51,747 bases of DNA from JBGSKV01 sp041740975. GTDB taxonomy: Bacteria > Bdellovibrionota_B > Oligoflexia > Oligoflexales > JALZUQ01. The position numbers and the translations under genes were made by a program. The DNA lies in NCBI GenBank assembly GCA_041740975.1, contig JBGSKV010000028.1, positions 1 to 51,747 of the forward strand, in the 5' to 3' direction. The notes under the pieces are model-generated. The model made no database searches. It had not been told where the DNA came from and worked only from the letters and a program-made list of their open reading frames with translations. The number at the start of each line of letters is the position of its first letter. The first letter of the stretch is position 1. Positions 28,412 through 36,654 of the stretch are shown one piece after another.

Positions 28412-29410
28412 ATGCCAGCGAGTTTTAAAGCGTTACGAATCACCCAAGATGGGCCCGTACACTCTGCTCCGGCTGTGGTGAACTTGTCACTCGACGATCT
28501 CACTCCTGGTAACGTCGTGGTAAAAGTTGATTATGCGAGTATCAACTACAAAGATGCGTTGGCTTTAACGGGCAAAGGCAAAATTTTGAAGAAATTTCCT
28601 TTGGTTCCCGGCATCGACTTAACGGGACACATTGTTGAAATCAGCGAATCGAGTGAATTCAAGGTTGGAGATGCTGTTATTGTTTCGGGGGGAGACACAG
28701 GCGAAAGGTACGACGGTGGTTACGCCGAGTACTGCCGAACAACCTCTGATCGCTTAATTAAAATACCAGAAACTTTTTCTACCAAGAACGCCATTGCGCT
28801 GGGAACAGCTGGATTCACGGCAGGCCTTTGCTTGGAGCGTATGCTTGCCAACGGCCAAAAACCCGAAATGGGACCTATTGCCATTACGGGCGCCAGTGGT
28901 GGCGTCGGTAGTATATCCATTGCACTTTTTGCTAAGAAGAAATTTGAAGTGTGGGCAATCAGTTCGAAAAAAGATATCTGGCCGCAGCTGAATGCCCTTG
29001 GCGCGACGAAATGCCTAAATGCGGACGAGTTGAAACTACGAGAGCAAGCTTTACAGTCCGTTCAGTTTGGCGGAGCGATTGATAACGTTGGTGGCGAGCT
29101 GCTTTCCCAGATTTTTTCTGCAACCCAAATATGGGGAAACGTCGCTTGTGTGGGTTTGGCTGATACAGCGATTCTAAAGGCAACAGTCATGCCATTGATC
29201 CTGCGCGGAGTCAGTCTTTTAGGTATTAGTTCTAACAATTGTCCCCGAATCCTCAGGCAAAAAGTATGGTCGCAGCTCTTTCATACTTTTAGCCCGGCTG
29301 AACTAGACTCATTTGTATCCAAGTCCATACCGTTGTCCGAAGCGTACTCCTACGCGAACCTAATGCTGCAACGAAAAACGCATGGCCGCTGTCTCGTCAG
29401 GATAACCTAG
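28412..29410 (+). CDS. acuI: AcuI/YhdH-family quinone or acrylyl-CoA reductase
   Basis: 332 residues. Zinc-independent medium-chain reductase: ASINYKDALALTGKGK and FPLVPGIDLTGHIVE at the N terminus, the YhdH-type segment SGGDTGERYDGGYAEYCR, nucleotide-binding GASGGVGSISIALFAKK, and a C-terminal LMLQRKTHGRCLVR. This matches AcuI/YhdH, which reduces acrylyl-CoA or quinones with NADPH. 11 bp after thrS, same strand, so probably co-transcribed; no functional link to translation is evident. Confidence 0.82.
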   Translation: MPASFKALRITQDGPVHSAPAVVNLSLDDLTPGNVVVKVDYASINYKDALALTGKGKILKKFPLVPGIDLTGHIVEISESSEFKVGDAVIVSGGDTGERYDGGYAEYCRTTSDRLIKIPETFSTKNAIALGTAGFTAGLCLERMLANGQKPEMGPIAITGASGGVGSISIALFAKKKFEVWAISSKKDIWPQLNALGATKCLNADELKLREQALQSVQFGGAIDNVGGELLSQIFSATQIWGNVACVGLADTAILKATVMPLILRGVSLLGISSNNCPRILRQKVWSQLFHTFSPAELDSFVSKSIPLSEAYSYANLMLQRKTHGRCLVRIT

Positions 29411-29594
29411 AACCGCGAACTGTTTATGGCTGTTAAGACCCCACCATTTCTACTTTTTTACTAGTCTTTTGCACTTTCTCAAAAATCTGACTCGATGAAA
29501 CCCATAACCGCATAACATTCGGTGTGGTTTGGATTTTTAGCTCGAACACAGTAGAATAGAAAGAAGCCTTCAATTCAAACCTAGAGAGTAGCTC

Positions 29595-30656
29595 ATGAAA
29601 AAGATGACTAAAGAAAAAAAACTATTGATTCTTGCAATAGTGTTATTTTCATTCGCCGGATATACGCTCACTAAGTTTCTGATAGGCGAATTCGGACAAA
29701 CCGGTATTAGCTTGAAGGTAGAAGAACTTGGAACACCAGACGATTCAAAACGCAAAATTTATATAGCTGCAGAAAATAGACTGCAGAAGAAAATCATGAA
29801 AAGACGCAAGAAGGGCAAACCTGCTGACCCTCAACACTTGCGCGAACTAGAAAAACTGCGAACAGTTTATTTGAAGCAACCTCCCAGCAGAGACCCGGAA
29901 GTCATTGCAGCGTTGGGCAAAGTTAAGAAGAACGCCGCAAAACCTGCCAATGCCGCTCCCGCTAAAAATCCGCAGTCGAACCTAGACAAGCCCGCTACTC
30001 TCCCCAAACCAGATGGACAGAAAGTTGAAGTTGTTTTGCCAAAATCTGTAGAAACTGCAGCTCCCGTTCCCCCCGAAGCCAGCAAACCAGGAACGGGACC
30101 AGATCGCCACAAAGCCGCCACCCCAGTCGCTAAGCCCGTCACGCCGACTGATAACGCTGTCTACTCTAAGCTAAAATACAACGGCGCTGAAGATTCCGCG
30201 TGGAATCACTCTTGGGAATTCAACGCACCGCCTGCATTTATCAAAGATAACTCTATATCCATCGTAGTCTACCTTTGGCACAACAATAAACTCATCACCG
30301 AAAGCGTTCTTTACCAAGCTCCCGCCACTCAAAATGCCAAAACTGGCCTCAGACTTTATTTTCGAATGAACGAAACTCTTCGTAAAATTAGCCCAGAGGG
30401 CAACGATTTAATGTACCGTATTGGTTCCAATAAAATGACTAAGGAAACTGCTAGCGGCGGCAATACCTTTATTCGACTGAAGAATATGCCGGACATGAAG
30501 TTTTTCGTCAACAGAACGGATTTCCGATTTTCAACTGAAGACGATGATTTGTTTATTACAAAAACCATCTTTCAAATTAAAAGTCCACCACCGTCTTCAA
30601 CTCAAATTATCGTCAAATTTGTAATTAGCTCAGCTAATTCACCTATCGCACATTAA
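29595..30656 (+). CDS. membrane-anchored protein of unknown function with Pro/Ala-rich linker
   Basis: 353 residues. One N-terminal TM (LLILAIVLFSFAGYTLTKFLI, about 10-30, shown short), a Lys-rich helical stretch (to about 95), a Pro/Ala/Lys-rich low-complexity linker (about 105-195) and a C-terminal beta-rich domain (about 200-350) with aromatic residues (SAWNHSWEFNAPPAFI). It looks like an inner-membrane anchor with a periplasmic head, as in TonB-like or cell-wall-spanning proteins, but no known domain is recognised. Its stop codon is 2 bp from that of the convergent membrane-protein gene. Confidence 0.7.
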   Translation: MKKMTKEKKLLILAIVLFSFAGYTLTKFLIGEFGQTGISLKVEELGTPDDSKRKIYIAAENRLQKKIMKRRKKGKPADPQHLRELEKLRTVYLKQPPSRDPEVIAALGKVKKNAAKPANAAPAKNPQSNLDKPATLPKPDGQKVEVVLPKSVETAAPVPPEASKPGTGPDRHKAATPVAKPVTPTDNAVYSKLKYNGAEDSAWNHSWEFNAPPAFIKDNSISIVVYLWHNNKLITESVLYQAPATQNAKTGLRLYFRMNETLRKISPEGNDLMYRIGSNKMTKETASGGNTFIRLKNMPDMKFFVNRTDFRFSTEDDDLFITKTIFQIKSPPPSSTQIIVKFVISSANSPIAH

Positions 30657-30658
30657 AT

Positions 30659-32683
30659 TTATGCTGCTACCTTAGCGATGACAGTTTCGGTCATGGCTTG
30701 AGTTTCGGGAAAGGCTCGACTTAGTTCCCGAAACATAAGCCAGTTCGAAATGTCGCGACATTCTTTCGACAATTCCAAATTTTTCTGCTTCGAAAAAACA
30801 ATCAGAATGGGCACCTCTAAATTCTTAACAACATAGTAAAACGCCCCTGGGTTATCGAACAACCGATAGTGCCGCGCGCTTACATTCTTGGTCATCAGAT
30901 TATGATGGGCAATTTGATGGATGTTCTCACACAAAGCTAAGCTCGGACGGCTGGCTTCCCCCAACTGTCTCCATATTTCATCGCCACCTTTATGCCAAAC
31001 TTCGATTCCGCCCACTTGACCGTACTTTGCCGCCAAAAGCGAGCCTATCGAGAAAGAAATGTTTTCCGTTTTGGCCTTCAATGCTAAGCCTAGCGACGAA
31101 CTTGGAAGTACGGTAGACGGCAAACCTAGCATTTTAGAAAGATCTTCACGGGACCTCAGGTAGGATACGCGCGCAATCCAGTTCGCCATTCGCATTAGCA
31201 GATGTTTTGTTACGGTATCGCCTTGCGTAGCTTGAATGCTCAGAATAGCGCATCGCCGATTCAGTAGAAAAACATCTTGATTTTGTCCAAGCGCATTACG
31301 AAAACGCCGGATAAGAATCAATGTCTTCAAAGATACCGCCAAATTTAATAGCAACAGTTTCTGGCCAGTAGTTACCGAAAATGCCCGGTGCTTGAAGTCA
31401 CTTAATATTTGCTTCAAATTCACAGCTACCATAATCCATATCAGAAAGCACAACTCCACGACCGCATGTACATGCCAGAGATTCTCGTCTGTTAGTAGTG
31501 CATTTGAGTATAGGAAAAGTGGAAACATGTACTTACATACTAACACTGGGGCATAAATCCTAGACTCTTTACCGACAAGAAAACTTCGATAAATAACAAT
31601 CTTTGACACCAACGCGAGAACGCACCACGCGACTAATGAGAGCGAAAAATCAGACTTCGAAGCGAGGAAACCCGTTCCTAAAACAACCATTCCCACACAC
31701 ATCCAAGCAAGGCTGCTCGACATGGTGGTCAATCGACGCATTTCAGAAAACTTTTCACTTTGTAACTTTTGAAAAATATCGACCATAATACTGGTAAAGG
31801 GGCGAATAACAAAGGCCGCAACCACAATCTGTAGAATCCAAGTCAAAAGCTTCTCAGACTGAGACGCCGACGTGTACACCGTAACTGCCATGGGCAAAAT
31901 GATCGGCGACAGGACTACAAGAATGGAAAAATAAAAATTGCCATTCGATTCTTTCTCATGCGATCCGAGAACTGATGCCGGCTCAGAAAAGTACACCGCA
32001 CTGCGCGTTTTACGAGCTTGGAGATAGTAATAGCCGACATGACAAAGCCGCATGACAAACGTTCCCAGAACCAAAGCGTAAACCGACTCTAAAACATAGA
32101 CGGAAAGCGACGCATTGGCGAAAACTAAGCCTAAAAACACGAAGTTAATCCAAAATGGGAAAAAAACTCGGCAACGCACTTGCAAATCTGCCGTCCATAC
32201 CATCACCCCAAGCTCACACAACTGATCCACCAATCGCAAACACACCAGGAGTATAAGCAGGCTATGAGAAAAATGAGTGAAGTCAGACTTACTGACATAG
32301 AATGAAATCGCAAGCAGGGGCAATGACAAAAATAGACTTCGCCGAATCACACTCTGAATTGTTGTTTGAGCACGGTTGAGGAGCTGCGATCTATAGAAAA
32401 GAACTCCACCGTAATTGATGAGGTTTATGACAAAGAATGCCGCTGTCACATGCGAAGCACTTGCAAACACGTCTGTATCAGCGAATAAGGCGATGCCGTA
32501 GAGTTCTACGCAATAAGTTACAAAATGTAGAAAATAGCGAGAAGCGAATCCGCGACTACGAAAAAATATGTACAGAGAATATGCTGGAATACTATGTCCA
32601 AATGCAAAACTTCGCCATTTTTTCTGCGCGGCAAAGTCCGCATCCGCCTGAGCATGGATGGATTGATTAAGCGACCCAGTCAT
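30659..32683 (-). CDS. polytopic flippase-like membrane protein with soluble C-terminal domain, coupled to the RT
   Basis: 674 residues. About twelve hydrophobic segments between residues 50 and 425, arranged like a Wzx/MurJ (MOP) flippase, but with no residues I can call diagnostic. The last ~230 residues are soluble; 535-660 ends with VPILIVFSKQKNLELSKECRDIS.., a shape like the last strand and helix of a GAF domain (tentative). The ATG at 32683 lies inside the 3' end of the RT gene (17-bp overlap), preceded by GGGAAAG, so the two are translationally coupled. No polysaccharide genes are adjacent. In an RT operon it is the likely effector or sensor, an inference. Confidence 0.78.
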   Translation of the reverse strand: MTGSLNQSIHAQADADFAAQKKWRSFAFGHSIPAYSLYIFFRSRGFASRYFLHFVTYCVELYGIALFADTDVFASASHVTAAFFVINLINYGGVLFYRSQLLNRAQTTIQSVIRRSLFLSLPLLAISFYVSKSDFTHFSHSLLILLVCLRLVDQLCELGVMVWTADLQVRCRVFFPFWINFVFLGLVFANASLSVYVLESVYALVLGTFVMRLCHVGYYYLQARKTRSAVYFSEPASVLGSHEKESNGNFYFSILVVLSPIILPMAVTVYTSASQSEKLLTWILQIVVAAFVIRPFTSIMVDIFQKLQSEKFSEMRRLTTMSSSLAWMCVGMVVLGTGFLASKSDFSLSLVAWCVLALVSKIVIYRSFLVGKESRIYAPVLVCKYMFPLFLYSNALLTDENLWHVHAVVELCFLIWIMVAVNLKQILSDFKHRAFSVTTGQKLLLLNLAVSLKTLILIRRFRNALGQNQDVFLLNRRCAILSIQATQGDTVTKHLLMRMANWIARVSYLRSREDLSKMLGLPSTVLPSSSLGLALKAKTENISFSIGSLLAAKYGQVGGIEVWHKGGDEIWRQLGEASRPSLALCENIHQIAHHNLMTKNVSARHYRLFDNPGAFYYVVKNLEVPILIVFSKQKNLELSKECRDISNWLMFRELSRAFPETQAMTETVIAKVAA

Positions 32684-33959
32684 AACTTTCCCATTGATTT
32701 GAAGTTTTAAGACTAGGGACTTTCACTTCACGGTAAACACTCCAAGCATCTTTCCTGCTAATATTCCAAAGCCGAGCGAGTTTACGAGTAAAATAAGATG
32801 CAAAATGCTGGTCCATCTGCTCGAAAAGTTTCGCATTTTGAATCCCAGAAAATTTGCGCGCTAGCTGTAGCACATTAGGATTTGCCCATAGTAGTTTAAA
32901 GTTATTCTTAAGAAACTCGACTTTCTCACTCCGCTCGCCAGGAAACTGACGCGAAAGGTTCATAAGACGATACATTTCGGACTTTGTTTTTGCCACGAAC
33001 TCGCGATAGACCAACTTTTTTGGACCGATTTCCCCATCGGCGTATATTGAGAACCCTAACCATTCGATGCGTCGCGCCAGAACCAACTTGCTTTCATCTG
33101 GTTGAGGGGCATGCGTCTTGAAACCATACTCGAACTGCATGGTTTTCTTGGATTTCATCCGCAGCTTTTTTTCCACCAGTATTCTTTCAACAGTATTCAC
33201 AGCTGCAGCATAAGCAATACGATCTGAACTTATAATCATGACATCGTCGCCATAACGCGCATAAAAAACGTCACCATGCGCGGACATTGCTTCATCTAGA
33301 CTCATTAAATACAAATTATTCAGCAGAGGCACCAGAGGTATACCAATAGGAACTCCAAAAGGTTGATCTTTAGTGGAATAGCTTTGAGCGTTTTCCACAT
33401 AGGAAAAATTCATGAGTTGCGAGAATATACTATGGAAAATGGGATTGCTGCGAATGGGAGTCTTGGATTCGAGAATACCCAGAAGAGTCTGCTTATCCAT
33501 TGAGTTGGTATAATCGTCAATATCTGTCTTAAAGACATGAAACATTTCGCCTCGACGGTTGTCTTGTAAAAATTTCGTTAAACTTTGGATAGCTAGGTGA
33601 GGTCCCCGATTTTTACGATAAGAATAAAGGTTGTCAGCAAGCAGTGGTTCGGTGTATTCCGAAATAATTTTCCCCATATTCATGAGAATCATTTTTTCCG
33701 GCCACTCGGTATTGAAGGTGACACGTTTTTTATCAATGTAAATATTTTGCTTTTTGAATTCTGACAAATGAAATCCGTCAGGATTTTTCAAATATTGAAC
33801 GATCATATCGGCAGTTTGTTCCTGATTGGCAACAATCCAACGTAGGGAAGGATCACGATAAAGCAGATAGCGCTTACTTTTGGTTTTGGCCACTAAAGTG
33901 TCGATAAGTCGATGATACCGATCGATATTGGCTAATTCTTGGTCCATTTTTGCGAACAT
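32667..33959 (-). CDS. reverse transcriptase of unassigned class
   Basis: 430 residues. RT fingers/palm motifs are clear: motif 2 LYSYRKNRGPHLAIQ (111-125), motif 3 KTDIDDYTNSMD with catalytic D146, motif 4 GVPIGIPLVPLLNNLYL (202-218), motif 5 YARYGDDVMII with Asp238/Asp239, and motif 7 EWLGFSIY (299-306). There is no maturase-type X or HNH domain, so it is not a group II intron protein, and no nearby Avd or variable-repeat pair as in a DGR. Motif 4 lacks the usual QG and SP (PIGIPLVP), and YGDD replaces YADD. The C-terminal ~110 residues form a thumb-like helical tail. It follows a structured RNA candidate and overlaps the flippase-like gene. UG/Abi, retron and G2L classes are alternatives to test. 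Confidence 0.9.
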   Translation of the reverse strand: MFAKMDQELANIDRYHRLIDTLVAKTKSKRYLLYRDPSLRWIVANQEQTADMIVQYLKNPDGFHLSEFKKQNIYIDKKRVTFNTEWPEKMILMNMGKIISEYTEPLLADNLYSYRKNRGPHLAIQSLTKFLQDNRRGEMFHVFKTDIDDYTNSMDKQTLLGILESKTPIRSNPIFHSIFSQLMNFSYVENAQSYSTKDQPFGVPIGIPLVPLLNNLYLMSLDEAMSAHGDVFYARYGDDVMIISSDRIAYAAAVNTVERILVEKKLRMKSKKTMQFEYGFKTHAPQPDESKLVLARRIEWLGFSIYADGEIGPKKLVYREFVAKTKSEMYRLMNLSRQFPGERSEKVEFLKNNFKLLWANPNVLQLARKFSGIQNAKLFEQMDQHFASYFTRKLARLWNISRKDAWSVYREVKVPSLKTSNQWESYDWVA

Positions 33960-33979
33960 GGAAAGCGACCCCTAAAGGT

Positions 33980-34100
33980 GCCTGACCGAAATTGACGTTC
34001 TTTGGACGCATTAATTGCAGCCAGTATACGACACGCTGCCGGAGCGTATTTTAAGTCGTATCCGGACTGTTAAGCCGGCAGTGATTTCACGCGGTCAGGC
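33980..34100 (-). ncRNA. structured RNA candidate upstream of the RT, with possible pseudoknot
   Basis: In the 167 bp between the phospholipase stop and the RT start, GCCTGACCG (34100-34092, minus strand) pairs perfectly with CGGTCAGGC (33988-33980), closing a ~100-nt interior. Inside, two 7-bp stems interleave: 34026-34032 with 34055-34061 (ATACGAC/GTCGTAT) and 34036-34042 with 34075-34081 (CTGCCGG/CCGGCAG), the topology of an H-type pseudoknot, or two mutually exclusive folds. Its position and a1/a2-like closing stem recall RT-linked RNAs of retron or DRT type. Caution: read on the plus strand the stem is followed by CCTTTTTT, so an RNA from the other strand ending near 34108 is also possible. 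Confidence 0.55.
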
Positions 34101-34105
34101 CCTTT

Positions 34106-34135
34106 TTTATCGGCACATTCGCATTGTTACTGCAA
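34106..34135 (-). promoter_or_regulatory. possible promoter for the RT-linked RNA
   Basis: On the minus strand TTGCAG (34135-34130) and GATAAA (34111-34106) are separated by 18 bp; transcription would begin near the GGGCC at the foot of the 9-bp stem. Each box is only a moderate match to sigma70, and the first overlaps the end of the phospholipase gene. Low-confidence reading. Confidence 0.3.
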
Positions 34136-35683
34136 AGTTAAACCATAGGTAGAATTGAGCGTTTTTAAATAATCACGAAAACCGCTAACGATGTCCGAGT
34201 GTTCGGTGAGAACAAACACTTCGCGCGCTTGACCAAGACCTGTTTTTGTAATGTTTCCAGAACCTACGAACAGTTTTTTTCCATCGAACAGCATGCCCTT
34301 CGCGTGGTTTTTGCCAGTTGCGTTGGCCGCTTTATGAAACCGAATTTGAGAATACGAAGACACATCAACCAATGGTTGTTTTCCGTAAACCACATCAACG
34401 TTCACGCCTTTTTTTGCAGCGTCATTCAAACTCTGCAGAACCTCTTCATGCCCCACTTGATCCGAAACGATGATAATGTTTTTTTTCGCACTGCTTATCA
34501 TGGCTTTGACAAGTGCTTCGATGTCCACATAGCTCGTACTGAGAAACTGCAGCTTAGGCTCAACTGCAATAGCTTGCCGAATCTCGGTAGAAGCCCTCAT
34601 CATTTGGCACGATCGAAAAAACATTTTGTCGAACGCCTCCCGATAGGGGTTTTTCAATGAATAACGTTGTTCCAAGGTGCAGTTTGCATAAGGAATTTGC
34701 ATGCAAGCGTCAATGGCGTCACGCACAAGAAAGTTTGCTAGTTCGTGACCATGGCGACCATGAAATGTCATTCCAAAATCCAGAGTCTCCAAATTCGTCT
34801 TATTTTTGATGTTACTGGAAGTCAGTACTCCGGGTGAGTATTTGTCAAATCCGGCAGCACCTTTGATATGATAAGCACGTCGATAATGAGGAGTATTGAA
34901 CATTGGCAAGATATAAAAACTATCTGATTGAAGATTAATAAAATCGGGAAGCCTATTTTCGATCAGCAAAATATAAAAGTCCAATAACACCAGTAATTTT
35001 TTGCCAGCTGGAATAATCTTTTTAATTCTTTCCAGTTCATCGAATGACGCTCCCAGAGCGGTCATCACAACGAGTTCGTTCGCCTTATGATTTAATACTT
35101 TTTCAACTTCGCTTCCGTAGGAATTTGGCGGGCTCATCCAAGTCGTGGCAATCTTGGCAGATTCGGAGAGCATAACTTCTGATTGGTTTTCGACTACAAA
35201 TTTTATCGGCGTCGAAGTCTTTTCAAAGCAGATATCCGGTTGTGTAAATCCTGACTTGGCAGATGATCCGCGGAACATGTCGATACCTAGGTGCAGACTG
35301 TAGGGAAATCGAATCTGACAGAAAGGATGTTTGTTGCAAAGCTCGTATAGGATCTTTCTTGCGTCACCTTCCAGACGGGCCGCCGGTTTATTCTCACTTG
35401 TTAAAAGGCGTTTAATATCTCCATCCGAGATTTGCAGTTCAGGATATTCCGATTCCACAAACTCTACCCATTGCGCGCAAGACAACCGACTTTCAACAAA
35501 AGGCGAACCTTCGAAGCGAAACTCTGTCAGAAACGCAACATCTTTGCCATTTGAAACAGAGAGAAACCGATTCTGCGTATCAATAGCGGCGCAGCTTAGC
35601 TGCCAATTCTCCATTTTTTGTTCGGAAAACGCGATTATGGAGAACCCGAAAAAAAGCACCCAGAAGATAGACATCGATTTCAT
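34127..35683 (-). CDS. secreted phospholipase-D-superfamily protein
   Basis: 518 residues with a signal peptide (MSIFWVLFFGFSIIAFS). Two PLD half-sites: a diverged first (H272-I-K274 ... SSN291, spacing to Asp one residue longer than canonical) and an intact second, NHAKGMLFDGKKLFVGSGN (H460, K462, D467, S475, N477). Several Cys in the N-terminal 150 residues suggest disulfides. It could be a secreted nuclease or phospholipase; the two halves together would form one active site. It lies upstream of the RT unit on the same strand but ends before the RNA candidate. Because it is exported, I treat it as a neighbour, not a proven part of the RT system. Confidence 0.85.
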   Translation of the reverse strand: MKSMSIFWVLFFGFSIIAFSEQKMENWQLSCAAIDTQNRFLSVSNGKDVAFLTEFRFEGSPFVESRLSCAQWVEFVESEYPELQISDGDIKRLLTSENKPAARLEGDARKILYELCNKHPFCQIRFPYSLHLGIDMFRGSSAKSGFTQPDICFEKTSTPIKFVVENQSEVMLSESAKIATTWMSPPNSYGSEVEKVLNHKANELVVMTALGASFDELERIKKIIPAGKKLLVLLDFYILLIENRLPDFINLQSDSFYILPMFNTPHYRRAYHIKGAAGFDKYSPGVLTSSNIKNKTNLETLDFGMTFHGRHGHELANFLVRDAIDACMQIPYANCTLEQRYSLKNPYREAFDKMFFRSCQMMRASTEIRQAIAVEPKLQFLSTSYVDIEALVKAMISSAKKNIIIVSDQVGHEEVLQSLNDAAKKGVNVDVVYGKQPLVDVSSYSQIRFHKAANATGKNHAKGMLFDGKKLFVGSGNITKTGLGQAREVFVLTEHSDIVSGFRDYLKTLNSTYGLTLQ

Positions 35684-35808
35684 TTATATTCCTTAGTGCA
35701 CGTGCAACTATCCAAAACGATAGGCTTTTATTTCTAATGCGTCAAATCATTTAAGATTTTAGCAAAAGCGTCGATCCTTAGCTGTAATGAATGAACTGAG
35801 GTAATTTT

Positions 35809-36273
35809 ATGAAGTACGCAAAACAAGCGGGTTTCACGCTCGTCGAACTTATGGTCGTGATGTCTGTCGTCGCTGTTATTTCTTCCTTGGCATTGCCAAA
35901 AATGAAAGAGCTTACAGCCAAAGCGAAGCAATCAGAAGTAAAGACGATGATGCGCCAAATGTATATCGGACAAACGTCCTATTTCGCAGAACACAATAGT
36001 TTCCTATATCTTTATTCTTTCGGTGGCGAGTGGGGAACTTGTTCGAACATGTTAAAATTTCAAGTGACCAACCAGCTTGGTCTCAGTATGAAGCCTGCAG
36101 ACTGTAACCTGCTACGTTACACTTACACAACGAATGCCTCGAGCAACAATAAATTTCATGCCTCTGCACTAAATCGCCAATTATTTCCAAACTGCGCTCA
36201 CTCTGACGCTTGGACTGTGACGACTGATATGGATCTTCGTAATACGTCAAATGCCATTGTCGATTGTCGTTGA
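35809..36273 (+). CDS. type IV pilin-like protein
   Basis: 154 residues. Short basic leader MKYAKQAG, then the prepilin site G|FTLVELMVVM with Glu at mature position 5 and a long hydrophobic helix (to about residue 30), followed by an alpha/beta head with four Cys (GTCSN, ADCNL, NCAHS and DCR at the C terminus), consistent with a disulfide-bonded D-loop. It may be a major or minor pilin or pseudopilin. GAGG lies just upstream of the ATG. No pilus assembly genes are adjacent. A GC-rich palindrome of the repeat element begins 20 bp after the stop. Confidence 0.88.
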   Translation: MKYAKQAGFTLVELMVVMSVVAVISSLALPKMKELTAKAKQSEVKTMMRQMYIGQTSYFAEHNSFLYLYSFGGEWGTCSNMLKFQVTNQLGLSMKPADCNLLRYTYTTNASSNNKFHASALNRQLFPNCAHSDAWTVTTDMDLRNTSNAIVDCR

Positions 36274-36290
36274 TACCCATATTTTTTTGA

Positions 36291-36490
36291 TCGGCCGCTC
36301 CGCGGCCGGATAACAATATTGGCTCCGCCTTTTCACACTCACAGCTATTATTTCTATGTTTGATTGGTCCGGTTCTCCCCGCTTAAATTTGTCTGGGCGG
36401 TGTCGGCTGATGCAGCCTCAATGCCCAGCCAAATCTAAACCGGCTCAACCGTCCCAGCCAACCATCGGGTAAAAACTGTGACGGCGAGGG
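36291..36490 (-). repeat. ~200-bp structured interspersed repeat, copy 2
   Basis: Reverse complement of this stretch matches 254-450 almost base for base, with differences concentrated in stems and at a few other sites. The GC-rich palindrome GGCCGC-TCC-GCGGCC (36293-36307) marks the end near the pilin stop. In this copy the internal stem has two G:U wobbles and one mismatch relative to copy 1, so the fold is mostly kept. No frame is conserved between copies. Confidence 0.8.
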
Positions 36491-36647
36491 AGAAGCGGTG
36501 TATTCATCGGCTGGGATTGTGAGGGAATCTTATGACCGAGCCTCTCAGACGAGAGAATGCCGGGAGGATTGTGCCAATACTTCACAAAAAAACAAGCTCC
36601 GCCTGTCAAAGGCGGAGCTTGTTAGATATCCGGCCGCGGAGCGGCCG
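36292..36647. mobile_element. 356-bp unit with 21-bp terminal inverted repeats, MITE/REP-like
   Basis: 36292-36312 is the exact reverse complement of 36627-36647. Each end is itself a palindrome (GGCCGC-3 nt-GCGGCC). The unit contains copy 2 of the structured repeat and the azurin-gene terminator, fills the gap between the pilin and azurin stop codons, and has no transposase. It may be a non-autonomous element or two independent palindromes that happen to match; I see no target-site duplication. Confidence 0.5.
36586..36623 (-). terminator. intrinsic terminator of the azurin-like gene
   Basis: AACAAGCTCCGCC (36591-36603) and GGCGGAGCTTGTT (36611-36623) form a perfect 13-bp stem with a 7-base loop; on the minus strand it is followed by seven T (36592-36586). 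It lies about 30 bp beyond the azurin-like stop, with a GC palindrome between. Confidence 0.92.
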
Positions 36648-36654
36648 CACACGT

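Noticed and set aside
32667..33959. Group II intron or DGR
   Set aside because: No maturase or endonuclease domain and no intron-like RNA; no template/variable repeat pair or Avd-like small gene is visible. DGR not fully excluded without a search.
33980..34100. Classic retron msr-msd
   Set aside because: A closing stem is present, but the branching-G motif and a long msd hairpin are not evident, and the stems interleave rather than nest.
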